Positions 16,818 to 26,676 are shown, counted from the first letter of the stretch. The stretch: DNA of 64,000 bases from Maccoyibacter intestinihominis (GCF_040096355.1 NZ_JBBMEX010000013.1:1-64000), one strand, 5' to 3'. Notes: generated by a model from the letters alone, not told the origin. A program made the numbers and translations.

Positions 16818-18893
16818 ATGATTAATTTTGGAAAGGGAGTAGTAAAATTACGTATTCCGATTTTGATAGTGAGTATTATTTTGCTCTTCCCAGCAGCACT
16901 AGGATATTTTCACACAAGAGTAAACTATGATATCCTAACTTATTTACCGAAAGAGATTGACACCATGAAGGGTCAGGACATTCTTTTGGACGAATTTGGC
17001 ACAGGAGCATTTTCCATGTGCGTAGTAGAAGGAATGGAAGATCAGGACATTTCAAAGATGAGAAAGAACATGGAAAAAGTAGACCATGTGAAAAAAATTC
17101 TCTGGTATGATTCCTTAGCAGATTTATCTATTCCAAAAACCATGTTACCGGATAAGGTACAGGATGCATTCATCAATGAGGACAAGGATGCAACCTTAAT
17201 GGTAATTTTCTTTGACAGCTCCATGTCATCCGATGAAACAATGGATGCGATCGAAGAGCTGCGAAGCGTAGCAGACAAACAGTGTTACATAAGTGGTATG
17301 TCGGCAGTCGTTACAGATACGAAGAACCTGTCAGACAAAGAGGTACCGATTTATGTACTCATCGCAGTAATCCTTGCAGTCATCGTACTTTCACTGACTA
17401 TGGACTCTGCATTGATCCCGGTATTCTTCTTATTAAGTATCGGAATGGCAATTATATACAACTTAGGTTCGAATGTGTTCTTCGGAGAGATCTCCTATGT
17501 CACACAGGCACTTGCGGCGGTACTACAGCTCGGTGTTACGATGGACTATTCCATTTTCCTGTGGCATTCTTATGAAGAGAACCAGGAGCGTTTCCCGGAT
17601 GATAAGAAGAGAGCGATGGCTCATGCAATTTCGAACACCTTAACATCCGTTATCGGAAGTTCCATCACAACCGTAGCAGGATTCGTAGCACTCTGCTTCA
17701 TGAGCTTTACCCTTGGTCTTGACCTTGGTGTTACCATGGCAAAAGGTGTTATCTTCGGAGTTATCTGCTGTGTAACTGTGTTACCGTCTATGATCCTTGT
17801 ATTTGATAAAGCGATCGACAAGACAAGACATAAAGCGATCATCCCGGATTTAGGTGTTATTTCCGGATGGGTAGTAAAACACTACAAAGCATTTATCGTA
17901 ACATTTATTATCGTATTAATTCCTGCACTTTGGGGTTATACTCATTATGAAGTATACTATGATTTAGCCGGTACACTTCCGGGAAATCTGGACAGTGTTA
18001 TCGCAAACGACAAGTTAGACGAAACATTTGCAATGAACTCTACACACATTATCCTTTGTGATTCATCCTTAGAGCCAAAAGAAGTGAACGAGATGATGAG
18101 CAAGATTGATGACGTGGATGGTGTAAAAGCGACCCTTGGTTTAGACAGTCTGGTAGGACCAACCGTACCAAGAGAGATGATTCCATCAGACATCAAAGAA
18201 GTTGTTATGGATGAGAACTATCAGATGTTGATGATCAGTTCTGAATACAAAGTAGCATCTGATGAAGTAAATGATCAGTGTGATAAGATTGAAAAGATCA
18301 TGAAGAAGTATGATAAAAATGCGATGCTGATCGGTGAAGCACCTTGTACAAAAGACTTGATCACGATCACAAACCATGACTTCAACGTCGTAAGTACAGT
18401 ATCCATTGGTGCGATCTTCTTAATTATTGCATGCGTATTCAAATCAATATCCTTACCAATTATCTTAGTAGCGGTTATTGAGTTTGCTATCTTCATTAAC
18501 ATGGGTATTCCGGCGTTTACAGGAACGAAACTTCCGTTTATTGCAGGAATCGTAATTGGAACGATCCAGTTAGGAGCAACCGTAGACTATGCAATCCTGA
18601 TGACAACGAAGTATCGTAAAGCAAGATACAATGGAGTAGAAAAGCAGGAGGCAATTACATCTGCCTTAGGAGCATCTATGCAGTCCGTTATTGTCAGTGC
18701 GTTGAGTTTCTTTGCAGCAACATTTGGTGTAGGTCTATATTCAAACGTAGACATGATAGCTTCTCTTTGCTCACTGATGGCAAGAGGTGCGATCATCAGT
18801 ATGTTCGTAGTAATCTTCATACTGCCGTCCATGTTTATGATTTTTGATAAGATAATCTGCAAGACAAGTAAAGGATTTGTGCAAAAAAATTAA
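16818..18893 (+). CDS. MMPL/RND family transporter
   Basis: A 691-residue RND-type exporter of the MMPL branch. One N-terminal helix is followed by an extracytoplasmic domain (about residues 40-175), a five-helix block with TMDYSIFLWHSYEE, a second extracytoplasmic domain, and a second helix block with ATVDYAILMTTKYRKA. The duplicated D-Y motif is the proton-relay signature of MMPL proteins. It has a GAGG ribosome site. The repeat protein starts 12 bp downstream and is probably its partner. The cargo, lipid or polyketide-like or otherwise, is unknown. Confidence 0.92.
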   Translation: MINFGKGVVKLRIPILIVSIILLFPAALGYFHTRVNYDILTYLPKEIDTMKGQDILLDEFGTGAFSMCVVEGMEDQDISKMRKNMEKVDHVKKILWYDSLADLSIPKTMLPDKVQDAFINEDKDATLMVIFFDSSMSSDETMDAIEELRSVADKQCYISGMSAVVTDTKNLSDKEVPIYVLIAVILAVIVLSLTMDSALIPVFFLLSIGMAIIYNLGSNVFFGEISYVTQALAAVLQLGVTMDYSIFLWHSYEENQERFPDDKKRAMAHAISNTLTSVIGSSITTVAGFVALCFMSFTLGLDLGVTMAKGVIFGVICCVTVLPSMILVFDKAIDKTRHKAIIPDLGVISGWVVKHYKAFIVTFIIVLIPALWGYTHYEVYYDLAGTLPGNLDSVIANDKLDETFAMNSTHIILCDSSLEPKEVNEMMSKIDDVDGVKATLGLDSLVGPTVPREMIPSDIKEVVMDENYQMLMISSEYKVASDEVNDQCDKIEKIMKKYDKNAMLIGEAPCTKDLITITNHDFNVVSTVSIGAIFLIIACVFKSISLPIILVAVIEFAIFINMGIPAFTGTKLPFIAGIVIGTIQLGATVDYAILMTTKYRKARYNGVEKQEAITSALGASMQSVIVSALSFFAATFGVGLYSNVDMIASLCSLMARGAIISMFVVIFILPSMFMIFDKIICKTSKGFVQKN

Positions 18894-18905
18894 GGAGGAA
18901 CCAAG

Positions 18906-21572
18906 ATGAAATTACCTGAATTAAAAAGAAGATTTAAAAATAAATATGTGATCCGTATTGCAGCCGGCGTATTAACCATCGCCGTTGCAGGCGGAAGTGC
19001 CGGTGTATACACTGTTAATGCAGCAAAGACATCTACAAAGGCAGAGACTACACAGGAGTCTACCGATAAGAAAGACAAAAAAGATAACAAAGATGATGAA
19101 GAAGACTTAAAAGAAGTTCTTTCTTCTAAGATCAGCAAAGCAGCAGACGAAGAAGTCGGAAAAGAAGAGACTGTTTACGTTGTTGCAGATAACTCCGGAA
19201 AAGCAAAAGATGTCATTGTCAGTGACTGGTTAAAGAACCCGGATGGAAATGAGACAATTGAAGACGTTTCAGACTTAAAAGACATCAAGAATGTCAAAGG
19301 TAAAGAGAAGTTTGAAGAAAAAGACGGAAAGATCACCTGGAAAGCAAAAGGAAAAGACATCTATTATCAGGGAAAAACAGATAAAGAGCTTCCTGTAAAA
19401 CAGACCATTTCTTACTACTTAGACGGTGAGAAGATGGATCCGGATGAGATCGCAGGCAAGAGCGGAAAAGTTACGATCCGTTTTGATTACAAGAACAACC
19501 AGAAAACTACTACAACTGTAGACGGTAAGAAGTATAGCGTTTATGTACCATTTACCATTATGACAGGAATGATCTTAGACGACAGCTTTACAAACGTTAA
19601 GGTTAAGAATGGTAAAGTTATTTCTGACGGTGACAAGAACATGGTGGTCGGCGTTGCAATGCCGGGCTTAAAGGACAGCTTAAAAGTAACTTCTTCTGAT
19701 TTCTCCGAAGATATTGATATCCCGGAATATGTAGAAGTAACTGCTGACGTAAAAGATTTCTCCATGGATATGACCATGAGCGTTATGTTAAGCGGTATTA
19801 CAAGCAGCGACAATGTAGAAGATTTCGTAGACTTAAGCGATTTAGATGATGCAATTGATACACTTTCTGATTCTTCTTCACAGTTAGCAGACGGAACAAA
19901 AGAGCTTCGTGAAGGTTTAGAGCAGTTAAGAAGTAAAGTTCCTGCATTAGCAGATGGTGCAAACACCTTAAACAGCAGCACAGAATCTCTTCGCAATGGT
20001 GTATCTTCCTTAGATGCAACCTTAAATACTGCAATGACAGAAGAAGAAAAAGCAGCCGCTTCTAAGCAGGCATCAGAGACTGTAGATGCACAGGCAGATT
20101 CCATTAAGAAGCAGGCAGCCGATACGGTAGCATCCCAGAAGAAAGATATCGAGAAGAAAGCATCCGATGCCGTAGATGCACAGGCAGATTCCATTAAGAA
20201 GCAGGCAGCCGATACGGTAGCATCCCAGAAGAAGAGCATTGAAAAACAGGCATCTGATACCGTAGACAAACAGGCAGATTCCATTAAGAAACAGGCAGCC
20301 GATACGGTGGCATCTCAGAAAGAAAGCATTGAAAAACAGGCGTCTGCAACCGTAGATGCACAGGCAGAAGCGATTAAGAAACAGGCAGCTGATACCGTAG
20401 CAGCACAGCAGGCAGAAATTGCAAAACAGGCGGAAGCACTTGTAACAGCACAGGAAGCAGATATTAAGAGCCAGGCAGACCAGCTTGTAGATGCTGAGGC
20501 AGGCAATATCCAGAAATTAGCAGCCGCAGCAGTCAAAGCAGAATTTGATGCAGGACAGCGTCAGGCAATTGAAGATCAGGCAAAAGCAACGACTACAAGT
20601 ACTGTTTCTGCAGCATTAAAGGGAAATGCACAGCTTCTCCCAATCTTAAAAGCAGGTATCAAGGCAAATGTAGCAGCAGCAGGCGGCAGCATCAGTGATG
20701 AAGATGCAACAGCACAGGCTTATCAGTTGATCGATGCTATGGCAGCACAGATCGGAGAAGGAGCCGCTCCAAATGTAGCGGCAGCATGTGAGAATGCAGC
20801 AACGCAGGCAGCACAGAAAGCAGCCGTAACAGGAGCTAAGCAGGGAGCAGAAAAAGGTGCGGTAGCAGGAGCAAAACAGGGAGCATCCCAGGGTGCGGTA
20901 GCAGGAGCAACATTAGCAGCACAGCAGGCAGCCGTAACAGGAGCAAAACAGGGAGCAGCAGCAGGAGCAGTATCCGGAGCAACAGCAGCAGCGCAGCAGG
21001 CAGCTGTAACAGGAGCTAAGAGTGGAGCAGCAGCAGGAGCAGTATCCGGAGCAACAGCAGCAGCACAGCAGGCAGCGATCACAGGAGCTAAGAGCGGAGC
21101 AGCACAGGGTGCCGTAACAGGAGCAACCGAGGCAGCTCAGACAGCAGCATTATCAGGAGCTAAGAGTGGAGCAGCACAGGGTGCGATCGCAGGAGCTGAG
21201 TCAGCAAAGAAAACAGTAGCAGCAGGAATTGAAGCAGTACAGTCTAACGGTTACAGCTTAGTAACAGGAATGGACGCATTAAAGAATGGTACACAGGCAC
21301 TTGCTGATCAGGTACCGGCATTAACAGATGGTGTTGGCAAATTAGCAGACGGTTCCGTAACATTGAATGAGGGAATGGTAAAATTCGATGAAGAAGGAAT
21401 ACAGAAGTTAGCAGATACCTACAATGGCGATGTCAAAGGTATGTTAAACAAAGTTGTAGCAGTAATGCAGGCTGGTTCAGATTATCAGTCATTCTCAGAT
21501 ATTTCTGAGGATACTCTTGGAGAAGTGAAATTCATTATCCGTACTGAGGGCGTAGGAACAGACGAAGACTAA
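18906..21572 (+). CDS. large xxxLxxG/Ala-rich repeat envelope protein
   Basis: An 888-residue protein with an N-terminal hydrophobic segment (about residues 17-38). A beta-rich domain follows (about 75-300), with VDGKKYSVYVPFTIMTGMIL. L-x-x-G heptads come next (SQLADGTKELREGL, ALADGANTL), then 30-residue tandem repeats (DAQADSIKKQAADTVASQKK) at about 390-510. A Gly-zipper region of about 24-residue repeats (AAVTGAKQGAAAGAV) spans about 640-770, and more xxxLxxG heptads end the protein. The heptads resemble YhgE/Pip-type proteins. It probably spans the wall or periplasm-like zone as a coiled rod serving the MMPL pump. Confidence 0.85.
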   Translation: MKLPELKRRFKNKYVIRIAAGVLTIAVAGGSAGVYTVNAAKTSTKAETTQESTDKKDKKDNKDDEEDLKEVLSSKISKAADEEVGKEETVYVVADNSGKAKDVIVSDWLKNPDGNETIEDVSDLKDIKNVKGKEKFEEKDGKITWKAKGKDIYYQGKTDKELPVKQTISYYLDGEKMDPDEIAGKSGKVTIRFDYKNNQKTTTTVDGKKYSVYVPFTIMTGMILDDSFTNVKVKNGKVISDGDKNMVVGVAMPGLKDSLKVTSSDFSEDIDIPEYVEVTADVKDFSMDMTMSVMLSGITSSDNVEDFVDLSDLDDAIDTLSDSSSQLADGTKELREGLEQLRSKVPALADGANTLNSSTESLRNGVSSLDATLNTAMTEEEKAAASKQASETVDAQADSIKKQAADTVASQKKDIEKKASDAVDAQADSIKKQAADTVASQKKSIEKQASDTVDKQADSIKKQAADTVASQKESIEKQASATVDAQAEAIKKQAADTVAAQQAEIAKQAEALVTAQEADIKSQADQLVDAEAGNIQKLAAAAVKAEFDAGQRQAIEDQAKATTTSTVSAALKGNAQLLPILKAGIKANVAAAGGSISDEDATAQAYQLIDAMAAQIGEGAAPNVAAACENAATQAAQKAAVTGAKQGAEKGAVAGAKQGASQGAVAGATLAAQQAAVTGAKQGAAAGAVSGATAAAQQAAVTGAKSGAAAGAVSGATAAAQQAAITGAKSGAAQGAVTGATEAAQTAALSGAKSGAAQGAIAGAESAKKTVAAGIEAVQSNGYSLVTGMDALKNGTQALADQVPALTDGVGKLADGSVTLNEGMVKFDEEGIQKLADTYNGDVKGMLNKVVAVMQAGSDYQSFSDISEDTLGEVKFIIRTEGVGTDED
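20071..20430 (+). repeat. 90-bp in-frame tandem repeats
   Basis: Units starting near CAGGCAGATTCCATTAAGAA recur at 20091, 20181 and 20271 with exact 90-bp spacing, plus diverged flanking units. They encode 30-residue coiled-coil repeats. Near-identity of neighbouring units suggests recent duplication, so copy number may vary between strains. Confidence 0.9.
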
Positions 21573-21596
21573 CAGAAACGGAAAGGAGAGGGAGGA

Positions 21597-22181
21597 ATGA
21601 GCTGGATAGAAATTGTGCTGATTACCATTGGCATGTCGCTGGATACTTTTGCGGCAGTAGAGTGTCAGGGTGCATTAGTCGCAAAACTGGAAAAGAAACG
21701 CTTATCCATGGCAGTTACCGTGATCGCCTTGTGGCAGACAATCGCACTTCTCATCGGCAGCTTTTTGGTAACTCTCCTGAACCAGTATGATACACAACTG
21801 AGTGGAGAAGCCTTTATAGGAAGGATACTTGCAATTCTGATCCTGTTTGGCATGGGTCTTCGGATGTTTGTTAAAGCATGGAGAAATGAAAGGATCGTAG
21901 AGAAACGGGAAGATGGTCTGGATATTAAAAAAACCTTCTTTTCGATCGCAAAAGGAACGATATTCACGATCCTGACAGGAATCGCATTTGCATTCTTAGA
22001 GGCAGATATAAAAGCAGTATTGATCATGATTATCTGCGTCACGATCGCAATGGTCATCATCGGGCTCTATACGGGTTACCGGCTGGGATTTGAGCAGAAG
22101 TCAAAAGCCTACATCGGAGGCGGAGCACTTCTGATCGCAGCAGGGATCGATGTCATCGTCCGTTACATTGTGATGAGATGA
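21597..22181 (+). CDS. MntP-like membrane protein (putative manganese efflux)
   Basis: A 194-residue, six-helix membrane protein. The opening IEIVLITIGMSLDTFAAVECQG carries the S-L-D-x-F-A segment of the first repeat of MntP/YebN manganese exporters. The matching acidic residue in the second half appears near FLEADIKAV, while the usual Gly-rich second motif is weak. GGAGAGGGAGG precedes the ATG. It is co-directional with and 24 bp after the repeat protein, and ends in a strong terminator. Metal specificity is inferred. Confidence 0.65.
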   Translation: MSWIEIVLITIGMSLDTFAAVECQGALVAKLEKKRLSMAVTVIALWQTIALLIGSFLVTLLNQYDTQLSGEAFIGRILAILILFGMGLRMFVKAWRNERIVEKREDGLDIKKTFFSIAKGTIFTILTGIAFAFLEADIKAVLIMIICVTIAMVIIGLYTGYRLGFEQKSKAYIGGGALLIAAGIDVIVRYIVMR

Positions 22182-22203
22182 TAAATAGGGAATGAGAAAT
22201 TAA

Positions 22204-22244
22204 GAAGGTGTTCCAAAGCCGAAAGGCGGGGAACACCTTCTTTT
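22204..22244 (+). terminator. strong rho-independent terminator
   Basis: GAAGGTGTTCC (22204-22214) pairs perfectly with GGAACACCTTC (22230-22240). An inner GCC/GGC pair is present and four T residues follow. It closes the MMPL/repeat/MntP-like run. Confidence 0.88.
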
Positions 22245-22427
22245 CGCGTAAAATAATGGGAAAGGTATGGTTCATAAGCGGTGTAGCCAACTGCACCAAT
22301 GAAATATTTCAAGATACCTATCCCCATTACATTTACCTGCATTCCCCCATTTCCATACAAATATGCCCCTGAGAAACAAGTATGACACCTAAGCAGGATG
22401 CAAAGCAAAGAAAACCAAAGAGTAGAT

Positions 22428-22589
22428 CGCGGGGAGAACCTTTCAGATATGGAAAGTTTCTTTTTGTGCAATGGAGATGAAACTCAAGGAATCGTGAAGC
22501 CCACTGGCGCACACGATTCCTGCTTTCAGAGGTTCATCGGAATGATCTGCACAAGGAAACTTGGAATATCTGAAAGGTACGCCCTCGCG
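22428..22589 (+). repeat. structured intergenic repeat, copy C
   Basis: ACCTTTCAGATAT (22438-22450) pairs perfectly with 22566-22578. Outer CGCG/CGCG and GGG/CCC pairs extend the rod. The core is nearly identical to copies B and E: TTTTTGTGCAATGG, GGA/GGA loops, and GCC-CACT-GGC tip. It lies 80 bp upstream of the radical SAM gene. The rest of 22245-22669 shows no supported gene. Confidence 0.85.
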
Positions 22590-22669
22590 GCACTATTGCA
22601 AACTATGTCTTATCCATCCTCGCAGGAAAGAACTTGTTACGAAGAAACCCTTGTGATATGATAGGAATT

Positions 22670-24388
22670 ATGAAAATACTACTAAACGCGATCAACGCAA
22701 AATACATCCATTCCAATCTGGCAGTTTACAGCTTAAGGGCATATGCAAAAGAATATCGGGAACATATCAGACTGTTAGAATATACGATCAACAACAGAGT
22801 AGAGGAGATTTTAGAAGGCATTTACAAAGAGCATGCGGATGTCATCTGTTTTTCCTGCTATATCTGGAATATTGCGTATGTAAAGGAATTAATAGAAGAA
22901 TTAAAAAAATTATGTCCGAATACACCGATCTGGGTTGGCGGGCCGGAAGTCTCCTATGAGGTAGAGACGTTATTAGCAGAAAATCCGGGAATCGACGGAG
23001 TGTTTATCGGAGAGGGCGAGCATACGTTTAAAAAGGTGTGCCGCTGTTATATAGAAGCAGAGGAAAGTGAGCGGGAAGAAGAACTTTTGCGGGTTCCGGG
23101 GATCGCATACCGGAAACGGGACAAAACGGTGGCATTTACCGGAATGGCAGAGCCGGTGGATATGAGCACGATCCCATTCTGTTATGAAGATATGGAACAG
23201 TTCAAAAACAAGATCATTTATTATGAATCCTCCAGAGGCTGTCCGTTCTCCTGTAGTTATTGTCTTTCTTCGATCGATAAAAAAATGCGGTTTCGTGATA
23301 TCGAGCTGGTAAAAAAAGAACTCGGCTTTTTTATCGAACAGGAAGTGCCCCAGGTCAAATTCGTAGACCGGACCTTTAACTGCAGTCATACACATGCCAT
23401 GGAAATCTGGAGATTTATCAAAGAAAAAGATTTGGGAAAGACGAATTTTCACTTTGAGGTGGCGGCAGATCTGCTGACGGAGGAAGAATTAGAATATATT
23501 GCCGGAATGCGTCCGGGGCTCATACAGTTAGAGATCGGTGTGCAGTCCACGAATGATGTCACAATACAGGAAATACACCGGACCATGGATTTAGAAAAAC
23601 TAAAAGCAGTCGTGAGACGGATACAGGCACCGGGCAACATCCATCAGCATTTAGATTTAATTGCGGGACTGCCGTATGAGGATTATCAGACTTTCCGGAA
23701 GTCGTTTGATGAGATTTACGACTTAAAGCCGGAGCAGCTCCAGCTTGGATTTTTAAAGGTGCTAAAAGGTTCTTATATGTTTGAACATGCCAGAGAATAT
23801 GGTCTGATCTATCAATCCAAGCCACCTTATGAGGTTATGAAAACGAACTGGCTGAGCTTTGATGAAGTCTTAAAGATCAAACAGGTGGAAGAAATGTTAG
23901 AGGTGTACTATAACAGCCACCAGTATGAAGTTACAATGAAAATCTTAGAGCAGTTTTTTGACGGTGGGTTTGAGATGTTCCAAAAGATGGGAGAATTTTA
24001 TGAAATGCAGGGTTATTTTCATCTGAAACATACAAGGATACGCCGTTGCGAGATCCTGTTAGAGTTTGCAAAAGAGTATGTGACGGATATGAGAATGTTA
24101 GAACAATCCCTGACCTTTGATCTATATTATCGCGAGAACATGAAGAGCCGTCCGGCATTTGCCACAGATTTAGAGCCGTATAAAGAAATCAGCCGGAAAG
24201 TCTGCAAAAAAGGCAAACAGAGCCATTTAGAGCCATTTACCTATCGATTTCCGACCGAGCAGGAGCGGAGTATTGAAAAACTGCCGGAGTCCTGCAACGA
24301 GTATTTTGTACTGTTTGACTATGAACACAGAAATCCGCTGACGAATCAGGCAGGAATACAGGTAATAGAGAAGGGAGAATTGCCATGA
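22670..24388 (+). CDS. B12-binding radical SAM protein (DUF4080)
   Basis: A 572-residue enzyme. The N-terminal cobalamin-binding domain (about residues 1-140) begins KILLNAINAKYIHSNLA. The radical SAM core has the CxxxCxxC cluster motif SSRGCPFSCSYCLS, and a DUF4080 C-terminal region follows. Such proteins use SAM and a 4Fe-4S cluster for methylation or rearrangement, and their substrates are unknown. ATG 22670 is favoured by family starts. ATG 22658 is possible. Neither has a strong ribosome site. The stop overlaps nth by 4 bp. Confidence 0.88.
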   Translation: MKILLNAINAKYIHSNLAVYSLRAYAKEYREHIRLLEYTINNRVEEILEGIYKEHADVICFSCYIWNIAYVKELIEELKKLCPNTPIWVGGPEVSYEVETLLAENPGIDGVFIGEGEHTFKKVCRCYIEAEESEREEELLRVPGIAYRKRDKTVAFTGMAEPVDMSTIPFCYEDMEQFKNKIIYYESSRGCPFSCSYCLSSIDKKMRFRDIELVKKELGFFIEQEVPQVKFVDRTFNCSHTHAMEIWRFIKEKDLGKTNFHFEVAADLLTEEELEYIAGMRPGLIQLEIGVQSTNDVTIQEIHRTMDLEKLKAVVRRIQAPGNIHQHLDLIAGLPYEDYQTFRKSFDEIYDLKPEQLQLGFLKVLKGSYMFEHAREYGLIYQSKPPYEVMKTNWLSFDEVLKIKQVEEMLEVYYNSHQYEVTMKILEQFFDGGFEMFQKMGEFYEMQGYFHLKHTRIRRCEILLEFAKEYVTDMRMLEQSLTFDLYYRENMKSRPAFATDLEPYKEISRKVCKKGKQSHLEPFTYRFPTEQERSIEKLPESCNEYFVLFDYEHRNPLTNQAGIQVIEKGELP

Positions 24389-25011
24389 CAAAGAGAATCG
24401 CTGAAATCTTAAAAAGACTGGATGAAGCATATGGAACGGAGTATGTCTGTTATCTGAACCATGAGACACCGTGGCAGCTTCTGATCGCCGTTATCTTAAG
24501 TGCGCAGTGTACCGATGCGAGAGTCAATATCGTAACAAAAGACCTGTTTCAGAAATATCCATCGTTAGAAGCCTTTGCTAATGCGGATTTAAAAGAGTTA
24601 GAGCAGGATATCCATTCGACCGGATTTTATCACAATAAGGCAAAAAACATCATTTCCTGTGCCAGAACCTTAGTGGAAAAATACGACGGAGAAGTGCCAA
24701 GGGAATTAGAAGAGCTGACCGCATTAGCGGGAGTCGGCAGAAAGACCGCAAATGTCATCCGTGGAAACATCTACCATGAACCGAGTGTGGTTGTGGATAC
24801 CCACGTCAAACGGATCTCAAAAAAATTGGGCTTTACCAAAGAGGATGATCCGGTTAAGATTGAATACGATCTGATGAAGGTACTGCCAAAAGACCACTGG
24901 ATCCTCTACAATATACAGATCATCACGCTTGGCAGAAGTATCTGTACTGCACGGAATCCGAAATGTACCGAATGTTTTTTGTCAGACTTATGTAAGGGAA
25001 GTGGAAAATGA
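24385..25011 (+). CDS. nth: endonuclease III
   Basis: A 208-residue base-excision repair DNA glycosylase/AP lyase removing oxidised pyrimidines. It has a helix-hairpin-helix LAGVGRKTANVIRG with catalytic K120, and D138 in VVDTHV. The C-terminal 4Fe-4S loop shows four cysteines around SICTARNPKCTECFLSDLC. ATGA overlaps join it to the radical SAM gene upstream and the exonuclease gene downstream, implying translational coupling. Confidence 0.96.
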   Translation: MTKRIAEILKRLDEAYGTEYVCYLNHETPWQLLIAVILSAQCTDARVNIVTKDLFQKYPSLEAFANADLKELEQDIHSTGFYHNKAKNIISCARTLVEKYDGEVPRELEELTALAGVGRKTANVIRGNIYHEPSVVVDTHVKRISKKLGFTKEDDPVKIEYDLMKVLPKDHWILYNIQIITLGRSICTARNPKCTECFLSDLCKGSGK

Positions 25012-25724
25012 TGTTAGAGGACTACTGCGTCATTGACTTAGAAATGACAGGACTCAATCCAAAACATCATAAGATTTTGGAGGTGGCGGCAGTACGGGTC
25101 AGAAAAAAAGAAATCGTCAGCGAGTGCTCCATGCTGATCCGGCAGCACCAGCTATTAGAGGAAAAGATCACAGAACTGACCGGGATCGATCAGGAGATGT
25201 TAGCAGGAGCAAAAGAAGAGGATGAGGTGTTAGATCACTTTTTTGGATTTCTTGGGGAAGATATTTTAGTAGGACAAAATGTGATCTTTGATTATAGTTT
25301 TTTAAAACAGGCTGCGATCAACCGGAAGATGTCCTTTGAACGAAAGGCGGCAGATACGTTAAAGATAGCCAGAAGATGTCTGCCGGCGTTGGAAAAAAGG
25401 ACGTTGGATGCTCTTTGCGGATACTATGGAATCGAGATCGGACACCATCACCGTGCCTTAGACGATGCAAAAGCGACCTATCTGCTCTATGAAAGGTTAG
25501 AGAAGGAATTCGGGGCGGTGCAGGCAGATGTCTTTGAGCCTAAGCCACTGATTTATAAAGCCAAGCGGCAGACTCCGGCAACAGCCAGACAAAAAAAGCA
25601 CTTGAAAGAATTGGCAGATTATCATAAAATAAACCTTAATCTGGAATGGGAAACACTGACAAGAAATGAAGCATCCCGCCAGGTTGACCGGATCATCAGC
25701 CAATATGGCAGGATGTTAAAATAA
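25008..25724 (+). CDS. DnaQ-like 3'-5' exonuclease
   Basis: A 238-residue protein with a DEDDh exonuclease domain. Exo I is VIDLEMTG (D10, E12), the middle motif is NVIFDYSFL, and the last motif is HHHRALDDA. A basic C-terminal extension of about 60 residues (TPATARQKKHLKEL) is likely DNA-binding and longer than the minimal domain. It may proofread or process DNA ends, and the nth coupling fits repair. Confidence 0.9.
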   Translation: MMLEDYCVIDLEMTGLNPKHHKILEVAAVRVRKKEIVSECSMLIRQHQLLEEKITELTGIDQEMLAGAKEEDEVLDHFFGFLGEDILVGQNVIFDYSFLKQAAINRKMSFERKAADTLKIARRCLPALEKRTLDALCGYYGIEIGHHHRALDDAKATYLLYERLEKEFGAVQADVFEPKPLIYKAKRQTPATARQKKHLKELADYHKINLNLEWETLTRNEASRQVDRIISQYGRMLK

Positions 25725-25749
25725 TAAATAGAATTCTAAAATGGGAATC

Positions 25750-26355
25750 TTAAGACAGTATCTCTCTTAATTTTTTCCGGATAGTGTCTTTCGAAAGCGA
25801 GTTTAAGGAATCGGCACTTTCGATAAGATCAGAAATTTTGGCGGTTTCGCCTTTTTCCTGATAGAGTCCGGCTAAGAGCGTATAGTTCTCCGTAACATCA
25901 CTCTTGATGCTGACACCAAATTCTAAAACGCGGATAGCATCATCGATGTGTGCATGTTCGGCAAGGCCTTTTGCATAATCTGTTAAGAGGCGAACGAGCG
26001 TAGTAAAGCGTTCATCACAGTCGCTAAGAATAGCCAGGTTTGAAACACCGTACTGCAGTTTTAAATCCGTGTTTGAAATGCCGGTTAAATTCAGGATCTT
26101 CTGTTCGGAAAGAGCAAGTAACTGTTGTTCCGTTTCCTCGTATCCTTCGTTTGGATAAGCACCGATAGGAAAAGTATCAACAGGAATTTGGATGTAATCT
26201 AAATTTGTGATATCCTGTTTGCGTGTACTGTTTGCATCGTTTTCACGCTGCCAGAAATCAGATTCTTTTTGTGTATTGACTTTGTCAATCTGTTTACGCC
26301 GATAAGCGTAATATGCTAAAAATAATATAAAAGTAATTAGAACAACAGGGACCAT
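25750..26355 (-). CDS. membrane-anchored hypothetical protein
   Basis: A 201-residue protein with one N-terminal helix (VPVVLITFILFLAYYAYRR) followed by a charged linker and an alpha-helical soluble domain. The helical part (YAKGLAEHAHIDDAIRVLEFGVSIKSDVTENYTLLAGLY) looks like tetratricopeptide-type repeats. ATG 26355 is chosen because AAGGAG precedes it. An in-frame ATG at 26379 lacks this. Function is unknown, and a scaffold role is only inferred. Confidence 0.75.
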   Translation of the reverse strand: MVPVVLITFILFLAYYAYRRKQIDKVNTQKESDFWQRENDANSTRKQDITNLDYIQIPVDTFPIGAYPNEGYEETEQQLLALSEQKILNLTGISNTDLKLQYGVSNLAILSDCDERFTTLVRLLTDYAKGLAEHAHIDDAIRVLEFGVSIKSDVTENYTLLAGLYQEKGETAKISDLIESADSLNSLSKDTIRKKLREILS

Positions 26356-26396
26356 TGTGTGTCTCCTTTCCATAATCATAAAGTGAGGTGAAAAAT

Positions 26397-26498
26397 ATGA
26401 ACTACCGTAATTCTAAAAGAAACCGCATCATCGCCAGCGTGATCGTGATCATCTTAGTGGCATCTATGCTTCTTTCTTTATTACTTGCAGCATTCTAG
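26397..26498 (+). CDS. 33-residue single-pass membrane peptide
   Basis: ATG 26397 follows GAGGTG. The peptide starts MNYRNSKRNR with a basic cytoplasmic end, followed by one hydrophobic helix (IIASVIVIILVASMLLSLLLAAF) to the stop. Its start and the divergent membrane-anchored gene share a 41-bp space. I recall similar small basic-plus-helix proteins in Lachnospiraceae but know no function. Confidence 0.65.
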   Translation: MNYRNSKRNRIIASVIVIILVASMLLSLLLAAF

Positions 26499-26553
26499 GA
26501 CATAATATACTAAAACAGAGGATGGGTGTCAAATTAATTAGGCGTTCTGCATC

Positions 26554-26581
26554 TTGAAAAAACAGATTTTTATGATACAAT
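26554..26581 (+). promoter_or_regulatory. sigma-A promoter of the VanW-family gene
   Basis: TTGAAA (26554-26559), a 16-bp spacer and TACAAT (26576-26581), about 95 bp upstream of the ATG. Confidence 0.6.
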
Positions 26582-26676
26582 AGAAAACGAACGTTTGAGA
26601 ACATAGAAAACCAGCATAGAAAGCCGACTTTCGGATAAAATGATATCAGAGGCGGCTGTATTAAAGGGGTAACAGA

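Noticed and set aside
19541..20284. 247-codon open frame antisense to the repeat protein
   Set aside because: It is a shadow of Ala/Lys/Glu-rich codons on the plus strand, and no ribosome site or family is recognised.
20071..20430. CRISPR-like regular repeats
   Set aside because: The 90-bp units are contiguous, in frame and encode coiled-coil residues; there are no unique spacers.
22163..22471. 102-codon minus-strand frame starting inside repeat copy C
   Set aside because: Its start is supplied by the repeat, it overlaps a terminator, and no family is recognised. At most it is a decayed remnant.
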